From the NCBI GenBank assembly GCA_024349245.1, contig JALDNG010000420.1:186001-250000 (forward strand): DNA of 64,000 bases, read 5' to 3'. The DNA comes from Neodontobutis hainanensis. Lineage: Eukaryota; Chordata; Actinopteri; Gobiiformes; Odontobutidae. Below are positions 52,320-64,000 of this stretch, piece after piece; position 1 is the stretch's first letter, and each line of letters starts with the position of its first letter. A model generated the notes under the pieces. It saw nothing but the letters and a program-made list of their open reading frames with translations, was not told the DNA's origin and searched no databases. A program made the translations under genes and the position numbers.

Positions 52320-55300
52320 TTATCTGCGCCTGAGAGAAAGTGATTCATTCATGTTATCTTATTCACGAAATATTGTCAGAGAGTACTTAACCATCTTCTT
52401 CCTCGTCACTTTTTCTTCATCGTCGTTTAATTGCGGAATATAATAAGAATCATCTCAAAATCTTTTAAATTTAATTCCTAAAATTGATGAGATAACAGTT
52501 ATTTTGATATTTTGAATCCAGCATTTAGGATACATAAACGAAAAAGTTTTCTGTTATTCATTTTTAATCATTTATCAAAGTTGATACAGATAAAGTCAAA
52601 CAACGTTTATATAAAAACAAACAAAAGAAATGTCGGGAAATATAAAATATCTGTGACCTCAATAACACTTTGAAGATAATTTTAGATTTTTTTAAAACTA
52701 TATGATAAATGTAATATCGTATCTATAATGCCTCCGATTTTTAATGAGTATAAACGAATATATTTTTTCGCTTAAGCCTTTTATTATATTTTTAATGCCT
52801 TTTAATCTTTTTAAAGCCAGATGTGGTGTGACACGTCGCTTCTGTAATTGGAATCGAATTTATGTTTCTGGTAATTTGTAGATTAATTTTTTTTTCCACG
52901 AGTGAATGTTTAAAGTATTCTTTTTTCACAACTTTTCATAAAGGCGATTCTTTTGCTAACATTAACTAAGGGTTTTATTTGCTGTAATTGGTCGGCCTTC
53001 CTTAATATTTTCAAAAAAAACGTTTATGATGTTTTATGAGATTTTTCTTGCACTTAAAAGGAATTTATCACCCGGTTTCTAGATTTCAATGATGTCTTCT
53101 TAAGAGAATTTCGTGTCGAATATTGGTCTTTGAATTTTGTCGATTAAAAGTTCGAATGGGCTATACTTAGATAAGAAATGTTCAAAGAAACTATATAAAA
53201 TCAAGATAAAATTAGAATTTAGGTCCCGTTTATTTTTATCAATCTGGATAGAATATTTATATGATAGATTAGTTTATTAAAGTACTTTTTAGGCATTCAA
53301 TTTGATTATGAGAGTGAGTCTCGCGTCTGAGCTTTATCTATATATTAGTTATTGCTATATTATTTTAAATATTAGACATATTTATTGTCTCCCTTGTTCT
53401 GCTCAAATCTTTTAAAGGTACACCGAGGCATGCAACGCTATGTTCCATAAATTTGTTTGCAGTTGATTCGGGCTTTCGGCTTTTTCTGAAATTGCTTCAG
53501 GTTTATCGGTAAATTAATCAATCTTAATAGTATATATTTGTTTCCTCGGTGAGTTTTCGAGATATAAAAAATCTAATTATAATTCCATTTATGCAGACTT
53601 GAGTATGGTAGGATGGGTAAAAGTTGGCATATTGGTGTCGTCTTATTGAGTTTTGTTCATAAAAAAATAATTCCGATGACTGAAAATCTACTTTGAATTA
53701 TTGATACATATCTGGTCGGTAACTTTACTTTATATGATATGGGATGTTAATTGTTACCATAGTCAGCCAAGTAGTCGAGAGAGCTTCAAAATATTTTTTG
53801 TTTTTTCTTGGCAACTTAAGTCGTGTTTGATAATATTTTAAAGGCATATCTAAAGCTTGTGACCCCATCATCGTCAACATTATCGCTTACTTTGATTTAG
53901 CAGAGGGCGAAGAAGAAAAAATTTTTGAATGACATAATCATCGTGTTTATGTAAAGAGTATCTTTAATTGAGACAATAAAAGTGAGAAGGTTGTGGTCTA
54001 TGAAGAGGAGGAAATCTCCAGTCTCTATGTAGAAGGAGAACTTCTTTAGAATTCTAATGTTGAGCTTACAGTTCCTATCTATTTTAGATATCTTTTTTGT
54101 GGTTGATTTTTACAGGCTAACAAATTGGTTTAACATCTTTGTTTTAGATAGATATGTTTTGAGTGCGTTCCTTGAAGCGTAAGATATTTACTACAGTTTC
54201 TTTTTTGATAAAATAATGAAATAAATGTTGAGAGGTATAAAATCCTTTCATCAAGTATATTTCGTCATTTATCTTCGGATTCAGATCAATTAACTGCACT
54301 CTTTTATAAGAGAGCTTATAATGTACAACTGCATGTTCAATTCCATTATCAAGATATTTATCTCAAGTAGCAGCACTCTAAAGATAACTAAATGAGACTT
54401 TCTCGAATTAATATTGTCTTTTCGATTCGAGAACAGCTGTCAACTTATTAGGAACTGTTGACGAACCATCGTATTGATCATGCAACCCAGTAAATTGATT
54501 GTGTTTGGCAGATTATCATTTTTAGGAAGTGATTTTTGCCCTCTTCGTCTACCTTGTTTAAAAAGATGTCAATATAATATATACAATATCTTACGTCATT
54601 GGAATAGGTTGAAATCTCCACATTATATTCATCGTCGAATCTAATCAACTTTGATTTAAATCTATTGGACGCTGACACATCGCTGAAGCATACTGCATAT
54701 CAAATTTTATTAGTTTAAACTCGTAAATACCCTATCAGTTTATAACACGTTTTTTGATTTTTCTTATTCTTTGGTTTTCTCATGTCAAGGATATCTTAAA
54801 TTATATATGTTTTATATCTTTCCCATGCCGTAAACGCTGTTAAGCTCTTCGTAATATATCCAAAACTGATAAGAGTTGTAGTTTTGACTGTAATATCTCA
54901 ATTATTCTCAAATGTTTCTAATTTACCGGATTATTTTTGTCTTATCATTATATCAATTTGCTGTAAGATTCATAGTAAATGCTCACTGGAATGCTATATT
55001 GTTTAGATTCACTTAAATTTCCATTTATCTGTATCTATCTCGTGTTCAACTTTGTTTTTTTGAACCATATATCCAATTTATTCCTTGAGAAGATTGCTTT
55101 TTAACTGTAAGCGTTTACTGTTCTTTCATGTAGTTTCTGTTGATTAAATAGAAGATTTTATAAATGCTAAACACTCACTCCATCAAAGATCTGAAACATA
55201 TTCTAAAGTTTGTAAATATCGGTGACCGGTTTAGCCACGAGGAAGTCTCTACAAATTATTCAATCAATAAAAATGCTATTGATCACTTTAAACTTTGCTA

Positions 55301-56230
55301 ACCTCTTCAAAAGAGAATAAGGAGTTTAATAATACATTTACAGTTATTTTTTGATCATTTGTCCCTTAAGTTTATTTTTGACTACATTTGTGTTGATTTT
55401 CCTTTTTAACACCTCTGTGATTTGTATAGGACAACTGCAATCCACATAGTCTTTGAGTGTAAAGTCAACAAAAGATACATTAGATTAATCTTTTCTGCCA
55501 ACATTGAAAAATGGACACGATATTTTTCAAAAAATATTTTTGATTAAAATATGTGTTTTCTTGTAAGTCTTAATTGAGATAATTTTCGCCAGCAAGGGTT
55601 CTTTCTCTTTGAATTCTTGCATATAAAGATGATTTTAACTCGTCTGCAATTTAGCTTATACTTGACTTTCTCTCGATATTAGTCTGTGAAAGTGTAAACA
55701 TAAGCATTTACTGAAGAACGAGTTTCTTGGTTGGTTGAGTAACCCTTCAACTGCTTTCTTAGCTTGTTCAATGTTTTATTCAACAAAGCGTTTGTACTAT
55801 GACCTAAATTAAATTGGTCTTAAATTCATTTTATTGACTCGCCTGAATAGTTAGCTGATATAGATGTCGTCTGCAAGAATCAACTAGTTTATGATATATG
55901 TTAATAAATTATTCCGAATCTTATTAATGATAACAATATTACTTTCCGTTCATCTTAGGTCGCCCAAAGCCTGGTTTTTACAAATTTTCTTACAGTCTTA
56001 AAAACACTGTCGGCTTCTCAACTTAATGATAAAAATTTCAAAAATACGTCAGAGTCAAACATAGATGCCTCATTTTATTGAACTGTAGAACTAATCTGAA
56101 TAGTTAAATTGAACTATCTTTCTTAATCTTCTTCATCATATCGTGTCTTCTGAGATTCGCGCATAGCTTGATTAATTAAGAATGAGTTTCAGAACTAACA
56201 TATGACGGAAGATAACAATTTTAATTCATG
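52320..56230 (-). mobile_element. Degenerate Ty3/Gypsy retrotransposon, - strand
   Basis: Reading the minus strand from high to low coordinates gives a possible gag (KAFG/ALGDLR-like stretch near 55.97 kb). Next comes a reverse transcriptase palm with YCIYYIDIFL in place of YxDD (within 54478-54678), an RNase H segment FLLFIDHNLLTFIVS near 54.0 kb, and an integrase core segment IDxFTDKPEAI near 53.50 kb, where x is a stop. The RNase H and integrase wording (DHK-LTF, IDRFTRWPEA-like) points to the CsRn1/Kabuki group, a different clade from the neighbouring element (inference). Many stops and frameshifts are present, including a damaged catalytic box. An acidic stretch near 52.4 kb could be the polyprotein end. 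LTRs and exact ends were not found. Confidence 0.65.
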
Positions 56231-59200
56231 AGTCATTCTGCGGCGTTCCTTTCATATTAGCAGAGAATTCTTGAAGTATTTATTTGTATAAATGTGTTCG
56301 CTTAACGATTGGCTTTTAAAAATCTGACACTCAGAACAAATGTGATAAATCTAATAATTGAAAAGAACAGTTACAAGTTTTCCAAAATATGGTTATTAAA
56401 GCGTTTTTTACATTTATGTAACAAAGGTCATAAAGATTATCATATATACTATTCTGTTAATTTTATCCATTTGAATTTCTCCAGAGCATGTGCCAAACTA
56501 AAATTTATAAAATTTTAGGAAATTTGAATCAACAAATATTTATTCATTTTCTACATTTTTACAAATGTTTGTCATCTTCTTACTAGTCTAGTAATAAAGA
56601 TTATATCCTTTTCTTGATATTTTATTTTTAGCGTTGAATTTTTATATTGGTATGTAAAATTAAAAAATTCAAATACGGATCTTACAACTCAATTCTAATT
56701 GGTTTTTATGATGTTATTTTTGAATTAATTTTTTTAACTTTTTTTGTTGTTTTTCACCAGAATAAAATATAAAATTAAATAGAAAGTCATGTCTTGGTAT
56801 ACTTAACATTTTGACATCTTTTTATTTTTATGTATGGTGTATTTTAATCATAAAATAGTAAAATAAATTTAATGCTAATTTTAAGGGGAATTTACAGATT
56901 TCTAAGAGGTTTAGTTTTAATACTAATGAATGATTAGTTGTCGTCCACAACACTGTTAATCTGAAAAATTTTAATTTTTAAATTTCAAAATATGATGGAT
57001 ACATTTTGACTAAATAGGACTTGTTTGTTTGACTTATGAATGTATTAGTTCAAATATATATCTACTTTGAAACATTTTCGACGTGGAATGAGCCTAATTC
57101 TCAACAATCTGAATAGTCTGTTTTTTCGTTTTTTTCAATCATTTTATATAAGTTTAATTTTTGCTTGTAATAATCATAAATTGTGTATATTTATTTTAAA
57201 ATTTTTCACTTTAACGTTTTTCGTAATTAGTATATTTCTCATACTGGGCTTTTTATCTAAATTATTAGGAATTCTTAAAATTTCACTCAAATTTGTAAAA
57301 ATAAAAATTTCATTTTGTCTGTAACACTGATGTCTTTTAAATCATTCTCAGATCATTATAATTAACTTTAAATAACTTTAAACTTATTTTATATACGTTT
57401 AAATTTCATACATTCAAATGAGGATTTCTATAGATCTTATATCGGCGGTGACTCAATTTTGTAAATAAATTTCAAGATAAGCGCAACGTGTTAAATAAAT
57501 ATAAATTTAAAAATACAAGCCATTCTGAATCATCGACAAAATTTCTTCAAAATTTATAAACTAATAGAAATTAACCTGAGGTTGAGTGTAAAATTTACTT
57601 TCAACTTTTCATGAATTTTGACATGAAAATTAGCTCTACGAATCAGTGATTAGTATTTAACTTAAATGTTTTTCATTCATCTATTCTTAATTTTGTTACG
57701 ATTTTACGTGGAAAAAAATAGAATGTAAAATTCTTGTATGATAATGGCGGAGCAATTTTCTATATTTAAAATTCTCATCTTGGCTTTAGGATTTATATAT
57801 GCATGAAATATGTATGTTTTCTTTAATTTTCAAGTTTATAGTGTCAAAGACACGTTTTTTATCAGTAAGAAATAATCTTTTCAAGGTTATCTGATTCATT
57901 GATTTTATTAAATTCTACATGCATTTTTACTGTGAGTAGATTTAACTTTAGCTATGCATTTTGAAATATTTGTTCAAGATTGCTTTTTTAATAGTACTCA
58001 CCACCATAATTATTTTTAACTTACAATTAAATATTTTCAAAAGAAAATTAAATAAAAAAACCTACATATATTGGTTTAAAGTGATTTTTTGTGTTTATGA
58101 ATTAAAGTTTCATTATTTTTTAATAAAATTATCATTATATAGCAAAATGAAATGTATGAATTTACTTCATATAATGTATGATTGATTCTTTAAAATTAAT
58201 TCTTAATATTTCTTTCAATATTTTAAAAAATGTGTTCAAATTTAAACAGCTTTGAAATGATTAGAAAAATTCATTTTTTTACATTATAGTTGAGAGATTT
58301 ATTAACTTAAAAAGTCCATTCCCCCCCAATCTTAAGATCGTTTATTGTAAGATTTTAAAATTCATATTACATTTAATTATAAAAAAAAGATTGTTATCAA
58401 GAAATTTTGGCATACCTTCCTTCAATTCAATTGATATTTTTTTAATCGACATAATATGTTTGTTTTGGATCATTTATTCCATTTATGATTATAATTTAGA
58501 AGTATGTTATCGAATTTAGACATTCATGACATTTTATAACACTTTTTATAACTAGAAATAATGAAAATTTTTATTTCTATTCAAATTTCATTTTTTACAG
58601 TCTGTTTTTTATTTTGACAAATACCAAAAATCAGATGATAATAATTGACAAAACACAATTAATATATGTATTAAGTTTATGAGAATCTATTTGGTCCAAA
58701 ATAGGTTAATAAGTCATTCGAAGAATTTAAAACAGGTTGAGTTAAAACATTAATTTTTAATCAACCCAAAATCCGATCTTTTCATAAAAATATAACACGA
58801 AAGTTTTCGTTTATCTTCTTTTTTAAATGAATAATTTTTAGAGTTTAAAAATAGTTGACTAAATTCATTTAATCTTTTAAACAGAACGTCATTACCATGT
58901 TACCCGTCACATATTTCAAACAAAACAAGTTGTGTTTCGTCTCAGATTATTGGGTTTAACTCAGCATTTTTATTAATTTAACAATCATATATTATTACCT
59001 CCATGAATGATATTTTTCCAAAATATGGAAATAATCTGAGCCCAGATGACGTTTTTGAAATATGTGTGTGAAATTTATCACATAGATAATGGGTTTGATA
59101 AAATTTATGCACATCATATAAAGTTAAATTAGTTTTAATACAAATTTATGTTACCTAATGTCGGAATATTCAATATTAAAAAGTTATAAATTTCTGATAA

Positions 59201-61212
59201 GCTTCATAAAATATTTTTTGATGATAGTTATTTTAATTCTTCAAAGTATATGAAAAATGTTTTATTTATTGATGATAAAAACCATTTTGAGAACTATTTC
59301 TAACGTTATGAGAATTTAAAATATAACGCGAAATCTACAAAATGTATATTTTTAATCCGATTATTATAAGAGCAATTAATCCAGCTCATTTTCAAATAAA
59401 TTTTAAGATTTTATATCATGATTTAAATCAGTTTATAAATCTTCTGGGTTTATTGATTTAACCATTATATTTAAAATTACTACAAAATTTCATGATACAA
59501 AACTTCAAAATACCCTTTTTGATGTTAAACATTAAAATTTGATTGAATAGTTTTATTATCATGAAATTATAATGTAGTTGTTTCATTGCATTTGATCTTT
59601 TGACATTTTAGGATGACCGTTTATTTAATTGAGCCTAATAAAGAATTTATCAATCGTACATCAAACAAAAATTTATTTATAATTTATTAAGAAATTAATT
59701 TTTGAATTTAAGATATAAAGGTAAATATGATACAAATGTATCCGATTATCTCTACCAATTTGATTTTTGAATGTCAGATAAATTATAACGGGAGTAAAGT
59801 TGTGTATTTTGTTTCTTTACGAATCTTAATATTTTCATAGATTTAATCGCGATAAATTAACCCATTTCTGAAACAAATGATGATTTAAGTCACATAATTC
59901 CTCGTTTAAAAAGATAAATTTTTAATTATGATATTAATCGATATAAATATTTAAAAACTATAATAAGAGATAAATTGTTCATACTTTTGTTATTTAAATG
60001 TATGAAAGAGCATGTTTAACTTTCTACATTTTATGAGAGACAACATATTTCAACTTGAGTGTTTTGTTTTTTATACTTTACCATAAATTTGGTATTTACA
60101 ACGATGATTTTAAAAAATTAAAAAAACATTGAAAAAGAAAAATGATTTTTGTATATCTCTTTAAAAGATTATTAAAAGTCAAAATTTTTACTTTTTATTC
60201 CCACAATTAATTTATGGATAATTTATATTCGTAAATTATTTTTATTCATTCTTAAAACGGGGAACAATTTAAAAAGAATGAAAAAATAACTTATATAATA
60301 TGAATCGTGCAGATTTGGTCAAAAATTATAATATTTAATACATTTTGATAATTTTTATGTTTCAATGAAAACTTTGTAAAATTTCTTACACATCCACTAA
60401 AGATTATTTTTTAACATAAGAATAACAAATATATTCTAGAATTGGTAAAGTACTAATAAATATCAATAAGGCTATTTAAAATTTTTTATACTCAAACAAA
60501 AAAATAGCTTTGTAATATGACAATATTAACATCATTTTTGATTCAATATCTAGGAGTGTTTTACCAATTTATCATTCTTTAGATTAAAATTAAAACGCGC
60601 ATGTTTGTTTTTAAATAGAATGCTTTAAAGCAGAATTATACTTATCTGACATAATTAATATGTTATGTTAAGTTTTAATTTTTTTATACATCCTATAAAA
60701 CTTCATTGTTTGAAAAAGAAGAATATTTCTAGAATTTTAATAACTGTTTAAATTCTAAAAATATCGTTTTATATTTGTTAATATCAAAAAAAATAACTAA
60801 TTGGAAGCAAAGTGTAATTTAAATTTTGTTAAGATCCTAGTTTTGAATAAATCAACTTGTAAAAAGATATAGTTAATTAAGATATCCTTAAATGTAAAAA
60901 AGTTAGTTCAAATTATTCTTTCATATGAAAAAATTTTGTTAAAATACCAAATAAAAGAAATTTACATTTTTTGATTGGCGGGCCTATGTATGAATAGTTT
61001 TTATTTAATTTTGTTTCATGATAAATAAAAGAATCAAAATTAGGAAAACTTTTAATATTATCTTATAATAAGGGAATGAAATTTGTATCATTTGATAAGA
61101 TCCTTAATACTTGTTAAATCTCCCATATCATACAAAATGGTATAAAATACATTAGGATTAGAAATATTTCAACGAAGGGGATTAAATAGATTCTTTAAAT
61201 AAACCTTGTACT
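56231..61212. other. AT-rich desert
   Basis: No supportable gene. Hydrophobic frames of 69-85 codons at 56309-56518, 57067-57324 and 57961-58185 are T-rich and consistent with chance. Confidence 0.5.
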
Positions 61213-62375
61213 ATGAACAATTCATTTAGCTTATCAGATAACTTTACTAAATTAATTTACATTGGTGAAGGCTCATATGGAATAGTTATGTATAATTTTT
61301 TTAATTAAATTCAGAAGTGCCTTTGACGTATGTCATAATCATTATGTTGCAATTAAAAAGATGATTCCATTTAAACATTATATACATTCTTTAAGAGCTC
61401 TGAGAGAAATAAAATTTCTATGTAATTTTGCTCATGAAAATGTATATTTCTTATTCTATCAAGATTATAAAACTATATGATATTATTTTGAACAAAAAAG
61501 TTAATCAAAAATTAAATGATTTATACCTAGTGTTCGAAAAAATGGAAACAGATCTATCCAAGGTTTTGAAACAATTATACCTTGAATCTGATTATATTTG
61601 TTATTTCACCTATCAATTGTTGAGGGGTTTGAAATATCTTCACTCTGCAAATATCGCGCATCGTGACTTGAAGCCGAGTAACATATTAATAAACTCTGAT
61701 TGCGATTTAAAGGTATTTTTTTAAAAGAACAGATATGTGATTTCGGAATGGCTCGTGTTTCATTGCCTTTTAATGTGGATTGGGCTATCATGACTGAGTA
61801 CGTAGGAACTAGATGGTATAGAGCCCCTGAAATAATGATTAATTCAAAATGCTATGATCTTGCGATAGATATTTGGAGCTTTGGGTGTATATTGGGAGAG
61901 ATGATCAGTGGTAAACCATTATTTCAAGGGCAGCATTGTTTTTTGACTTAAATAATGATAGATATTCACCAATTAGAACTTATTCTTCGTTTCGTAGGAT
62001 CTACATCTTGTGAAGAAATGAAATACATCCAAAATAAGAAAGTTATCTATATCATTAAATAAGGCTCGTGATTTTCTAAATAAACAATGCAGATATAAAA
62101 AAGTTGATTATCTAAAAGTTTTTCCACGTGCGGGTTACAAAGGTTAAAATTAAATAAAGTTTAAGAATTGGATTTACTTGATCGTTGTCTTACATTTAAT
62201 CCCATACGACGTTACAGAGTGCAAGATTGTATCAGTCACCCTTATGTAGAGGAATTTCACGATGAAATGGATGAGGTTAGACTCTTTGTTTACCAAGCCA
62301 ATTTATAATAATGCGTATAAGATATTTGAGGATGTTCAAGAGCATATACCACATGATATCGTTTGTCGTATGTAG
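61213..62375 (+). CDS. erk-like: ERK-type MAP kinase B, complete, eight exons
   Basis: Exons 61213-61289, 61315-61441, 61464-61712, 61733-61937, 61962-62041, 62064-62142, 62166-62275 and 62298-62375 sum to 1005 nt, giving 334 residues. Introns are 25, 22, 20, 24, 22, 23 and 22 nt, all GT...AG. Exons 2-7 have exactly the lengths of those in MAP kinase A (127, 249, 205, 80, 79 and 110 nt), so the genes are paralogues. Sites: Gly loop from 18, ATP lysine 40 (VAIKK), HRDLKPSN from 134, DFG 154-156 (intact here), TEY 172-174 and TRWYRAPE 177-184, with the MAPK insert and an acidic docking end. It lacks most of A's amino-terminal extension and has a shorter carboxyl tail. The start ATG at 61213 is the only one in frame after an upstream stop. 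It is likely an active MEK-dependent kinase. Confidence 0.95.
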
Positions 62376-62799
62376 ATTAAACAAATAGAAATGATAAATT
62401 TTGAAATTGAACAATTTTTAAAAAAGACTAATTATCATGATATTTCAAGATGATGTTGATTGTACATTCGAACGAATAATATAATTTATTTTTATGCTTT
62501 CACAATAATTTATTCACTTTTTTCTTCAAATTTATTATTTAAATACAGAATATGTATTTTGATTAAGTTAGAATCCAATACCCTTTTATATAGACAGTAT
62601 TGAGAGGATAATCAATAATTAAATTAAAATATGCTTTATTTTGCTGTAAATTCAAAATTTATCATTATTTGATCTTTATTTTTGATGATAAAAATATTTA
62701 AAGTCTTATAGGTATTTTGAAGATAGTATCTTCATTTACTTTTTGAAAACATCTTATTATATTCTGTTGAGAAAAGAAAAAATGCCTTCTACGATAAAA
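62376..62799. other. AT-rich 3' flank of MAP kinase B
   Basis: No feature beyond the expected 3' untranslated region; no specific polyadenylation site can be assigned in such AT-rich DNA. Confidence 0.5.
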
Positions 62800-62990
62800 T
62801 TAGATTTTTGTTTGGCTAGTACACACTATACGACACAAGACGATACAATGAATCGTCTTTATTAGAGTACCAAATTTTAGACGCAGTGAACAGACAATAC
62901 ATTTCAGAATTACATTAACGACTGTGAATACACGAAACCCTACTTAGTTTGAAACCAGGATAGGTTTGAGTGATCGTACTCGAATAAATT
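62800..62990. repeat. GC-richer scrap, possibly retroelement-derived
   Basis: This block contains gaatcgtcttta (similar to gaatcgtcctta in the 3.9-kb patch) and cagacaatac, which is also present near 48600 at the left edge of the + strand Gypsy remnant. These shared words suggest an LTR-derived fragment, but they are short and the alignment between copies could not be extended by eye. Confidence 0.25.
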
Positions 62991-63481
62991 AATTATTAAC
63001 TATTAATATTTTTGACTAGTTTTTCTTTATAAGAAAGATAATATATGATGAAGCATCAAACATTTAAATTTTTCTAAAAGTGATAAAATAAATAACAAAT
63101 CAGAGCAAATCGATTATGATAGTTGAACGTGATCATCTTGCAAATATGCACGAATTTGTTGATAATTATAAAAATTATTTATTTTAAAAGTTGTTCAGTA
63201 AACATTGAAAGTTTAATTTAAGAAAATGATAATATTTTTAAAACTAGGAATTGCAATACATTAGATTGCCAAATTTAGGTAATGTTTATTTATATACATC
63301 AAACTAATTTATGAATTTTACCATTAAAACTATTTAAGTAAGAAAAAGAAAAAGTCACAGGAAGCAAACGAAAATTGGAATTATGGGAAAACAATTATTG
63401 CAAAAATACCAAAACATGCATTTATATCAACTTAAATTGTATATTTTAAAATTCTTTTCAATTTAAATTTTCATTGTTTGC

Positions 63482-63680
63482 AGCATTTTTGTTTAGTCTT
63501 TTCTTGAATTTTTTGCAGCTAACTTCAGAATTTTTTCAACATATACAAATCAAGGATATTGTCAATATTTTATTTATTTTGTTGTCGAATGAGGGTATAT
63601 TTAGAAATTATCTTTCATTTACGAAATCAAATTATACTGATGATATTTTATTTATTGATAATATTATTAATATCTCATGA
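63482..63680 (+). CDS. Possible exon, unidentified
   Basis: A good acceptor (ttttcattgtttgcag) precedes an open frame to TGA at 63680, containing FQHIQIKDIVNILFILLSNE. The segment is Leu/Ile/Phe-rich and could be helical repeat sequence, or chance in T-rich DNA. Short open segments between 63340 and 63430 (for example KSHRKQTKIGIMGKQ) lie upstream but did not join in frame. A gene running off the right edge of the window is possible. Confidence 0.2.
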
Positions 63681-64000
63681 GATAAATTCATTTCAACGTT
63701 CTTTACCAATTTTTTGTTTAACTTTTCTAAATGTTTAAAAAAATATTTATGAAATATAAAAACACCAAATAGGAGTATATTAACTAAAATAGTGTTTTCT
63801 GTTCATTAATTGAATCTACCTTGAGAATTAAGGTAACATTTGTGTTAAATTACCTCATAAAATATCATAAAGCATTAATATTCTTAAATTCGAAAATAAA
63901 GATGTTTATTATTTAATTTATCCAAATTTTACTTTTATAAAATTTATTTTATTTTACCTTAAAAAAAATTTATTGTTGTAATCTCAATTTACAATTTAAT

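Noticed and set aside
52320..56230. Reading both Gypsy remnants as one inverted element
   Set aside because: Each strand has its own RNase H and integrase segments, and their motif wording differs by clade.
57067..57324. 85-codon hydrophobic frame suggesting a membrane protein
   Set aside because: T-rich DNA encodes Phe/Leu/Ile by default; the length is within chance and there is no start context or homology.
57961..58185. 74-codon hydrophobic frame
   Set aside because: Same composition effect as its neighbour; nothing conserved recognised.
1..64000. Apicomplexan or microsporidian origin because of AT richness and short introns
   Set aside because: A KSR-type pseudokinase and a triple-EGF membrane protein with glycosylated stalk are animal features.
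1..64000. CRISPR arrays, bacterial operons, rRNA or tRNA genes
   Set aside because: No regularly spaced direct repeats, no Shine-Dalgarno-driven gene strings and no cloverleaf or rRNA-like sequence were seen.

Overview
The window is about 80% A+T and reads as nuclear DNA of an animal with an extremely reduced intron architecture. Three multi-exon genes can be reconstructed with confidence on the + strand, plus a fourth that is partly damaged. They are a KSR-like pseudokinase (1266-2806), two complete ERK-type MAP kinases (20107-21346 and 61213-62375) and a type I membrane protein with three EGF-like domains (31523-33832). KSR and EGF-repeat membrane proteins are animal hallmarks. Nearly every intron in these genes is 20-29 nt long with GT...AG ends, and only three in the EGF gene are longer (62, 88 and 698 nt). 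Highly shortened spliceosomal introns of this size have been reported for dicyemid mesozoans, and the low gene density (about one gene per 13-16 kb) would also fit. My best guess is therefore a dicyemid. An orthonectid or another reduced, AT-rich parasite such as a myxozoan is the alternative. The assignment is inference.

Layout. 0-3 kb holds the KSR-like gene, followed by a GC-richer, possibly LTR-derived patch near 3.8-4.0 kb. From 4.3 to 20 kb there is mostly AT-rich sequence with several islands that look like fragments of spliced genes (4.3, 10.5-11.4, 12.8-13.1, 14.4-15.6 and 16.1-16.4 kb); none could be identified. MAP kinase A lies at 20.1-21.3 kb, then a desert to 31.5 kb with one unexplained GC-richer island at 28.8-29.1 kb. 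The EGF-domain gene is at 31.5-33.9 kb. From 34 to 48 kb there is only low-complexity AT-rich sequence. From 48.5 to 56.2 kb two heavily decayed Ty3/Gypsy retrotransposons lie tail to tail, one on each strand and apparently from different clades. After another desert, MAP kinase B is at 61.2-62.4 kb, with a retroelement-like scrap at 62.8 kb and a possible exon at 63.5 kb.

Functional links. KSR proteins scaffold Raf, MEK and ERK, so a KSR-like gene and two ERK genes in one window represent the same signalling cascade. The two ERK genes have the same 8-exon structure with six internal exons of identical length. They are therefore a duplicated pair about 41 kb apart, both intact. In this window contiguous open reading frames under about 90 codons are expected by chance, so single-frame ORFs are poor guides. 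The real genes only appear once the tiny introns are removed.
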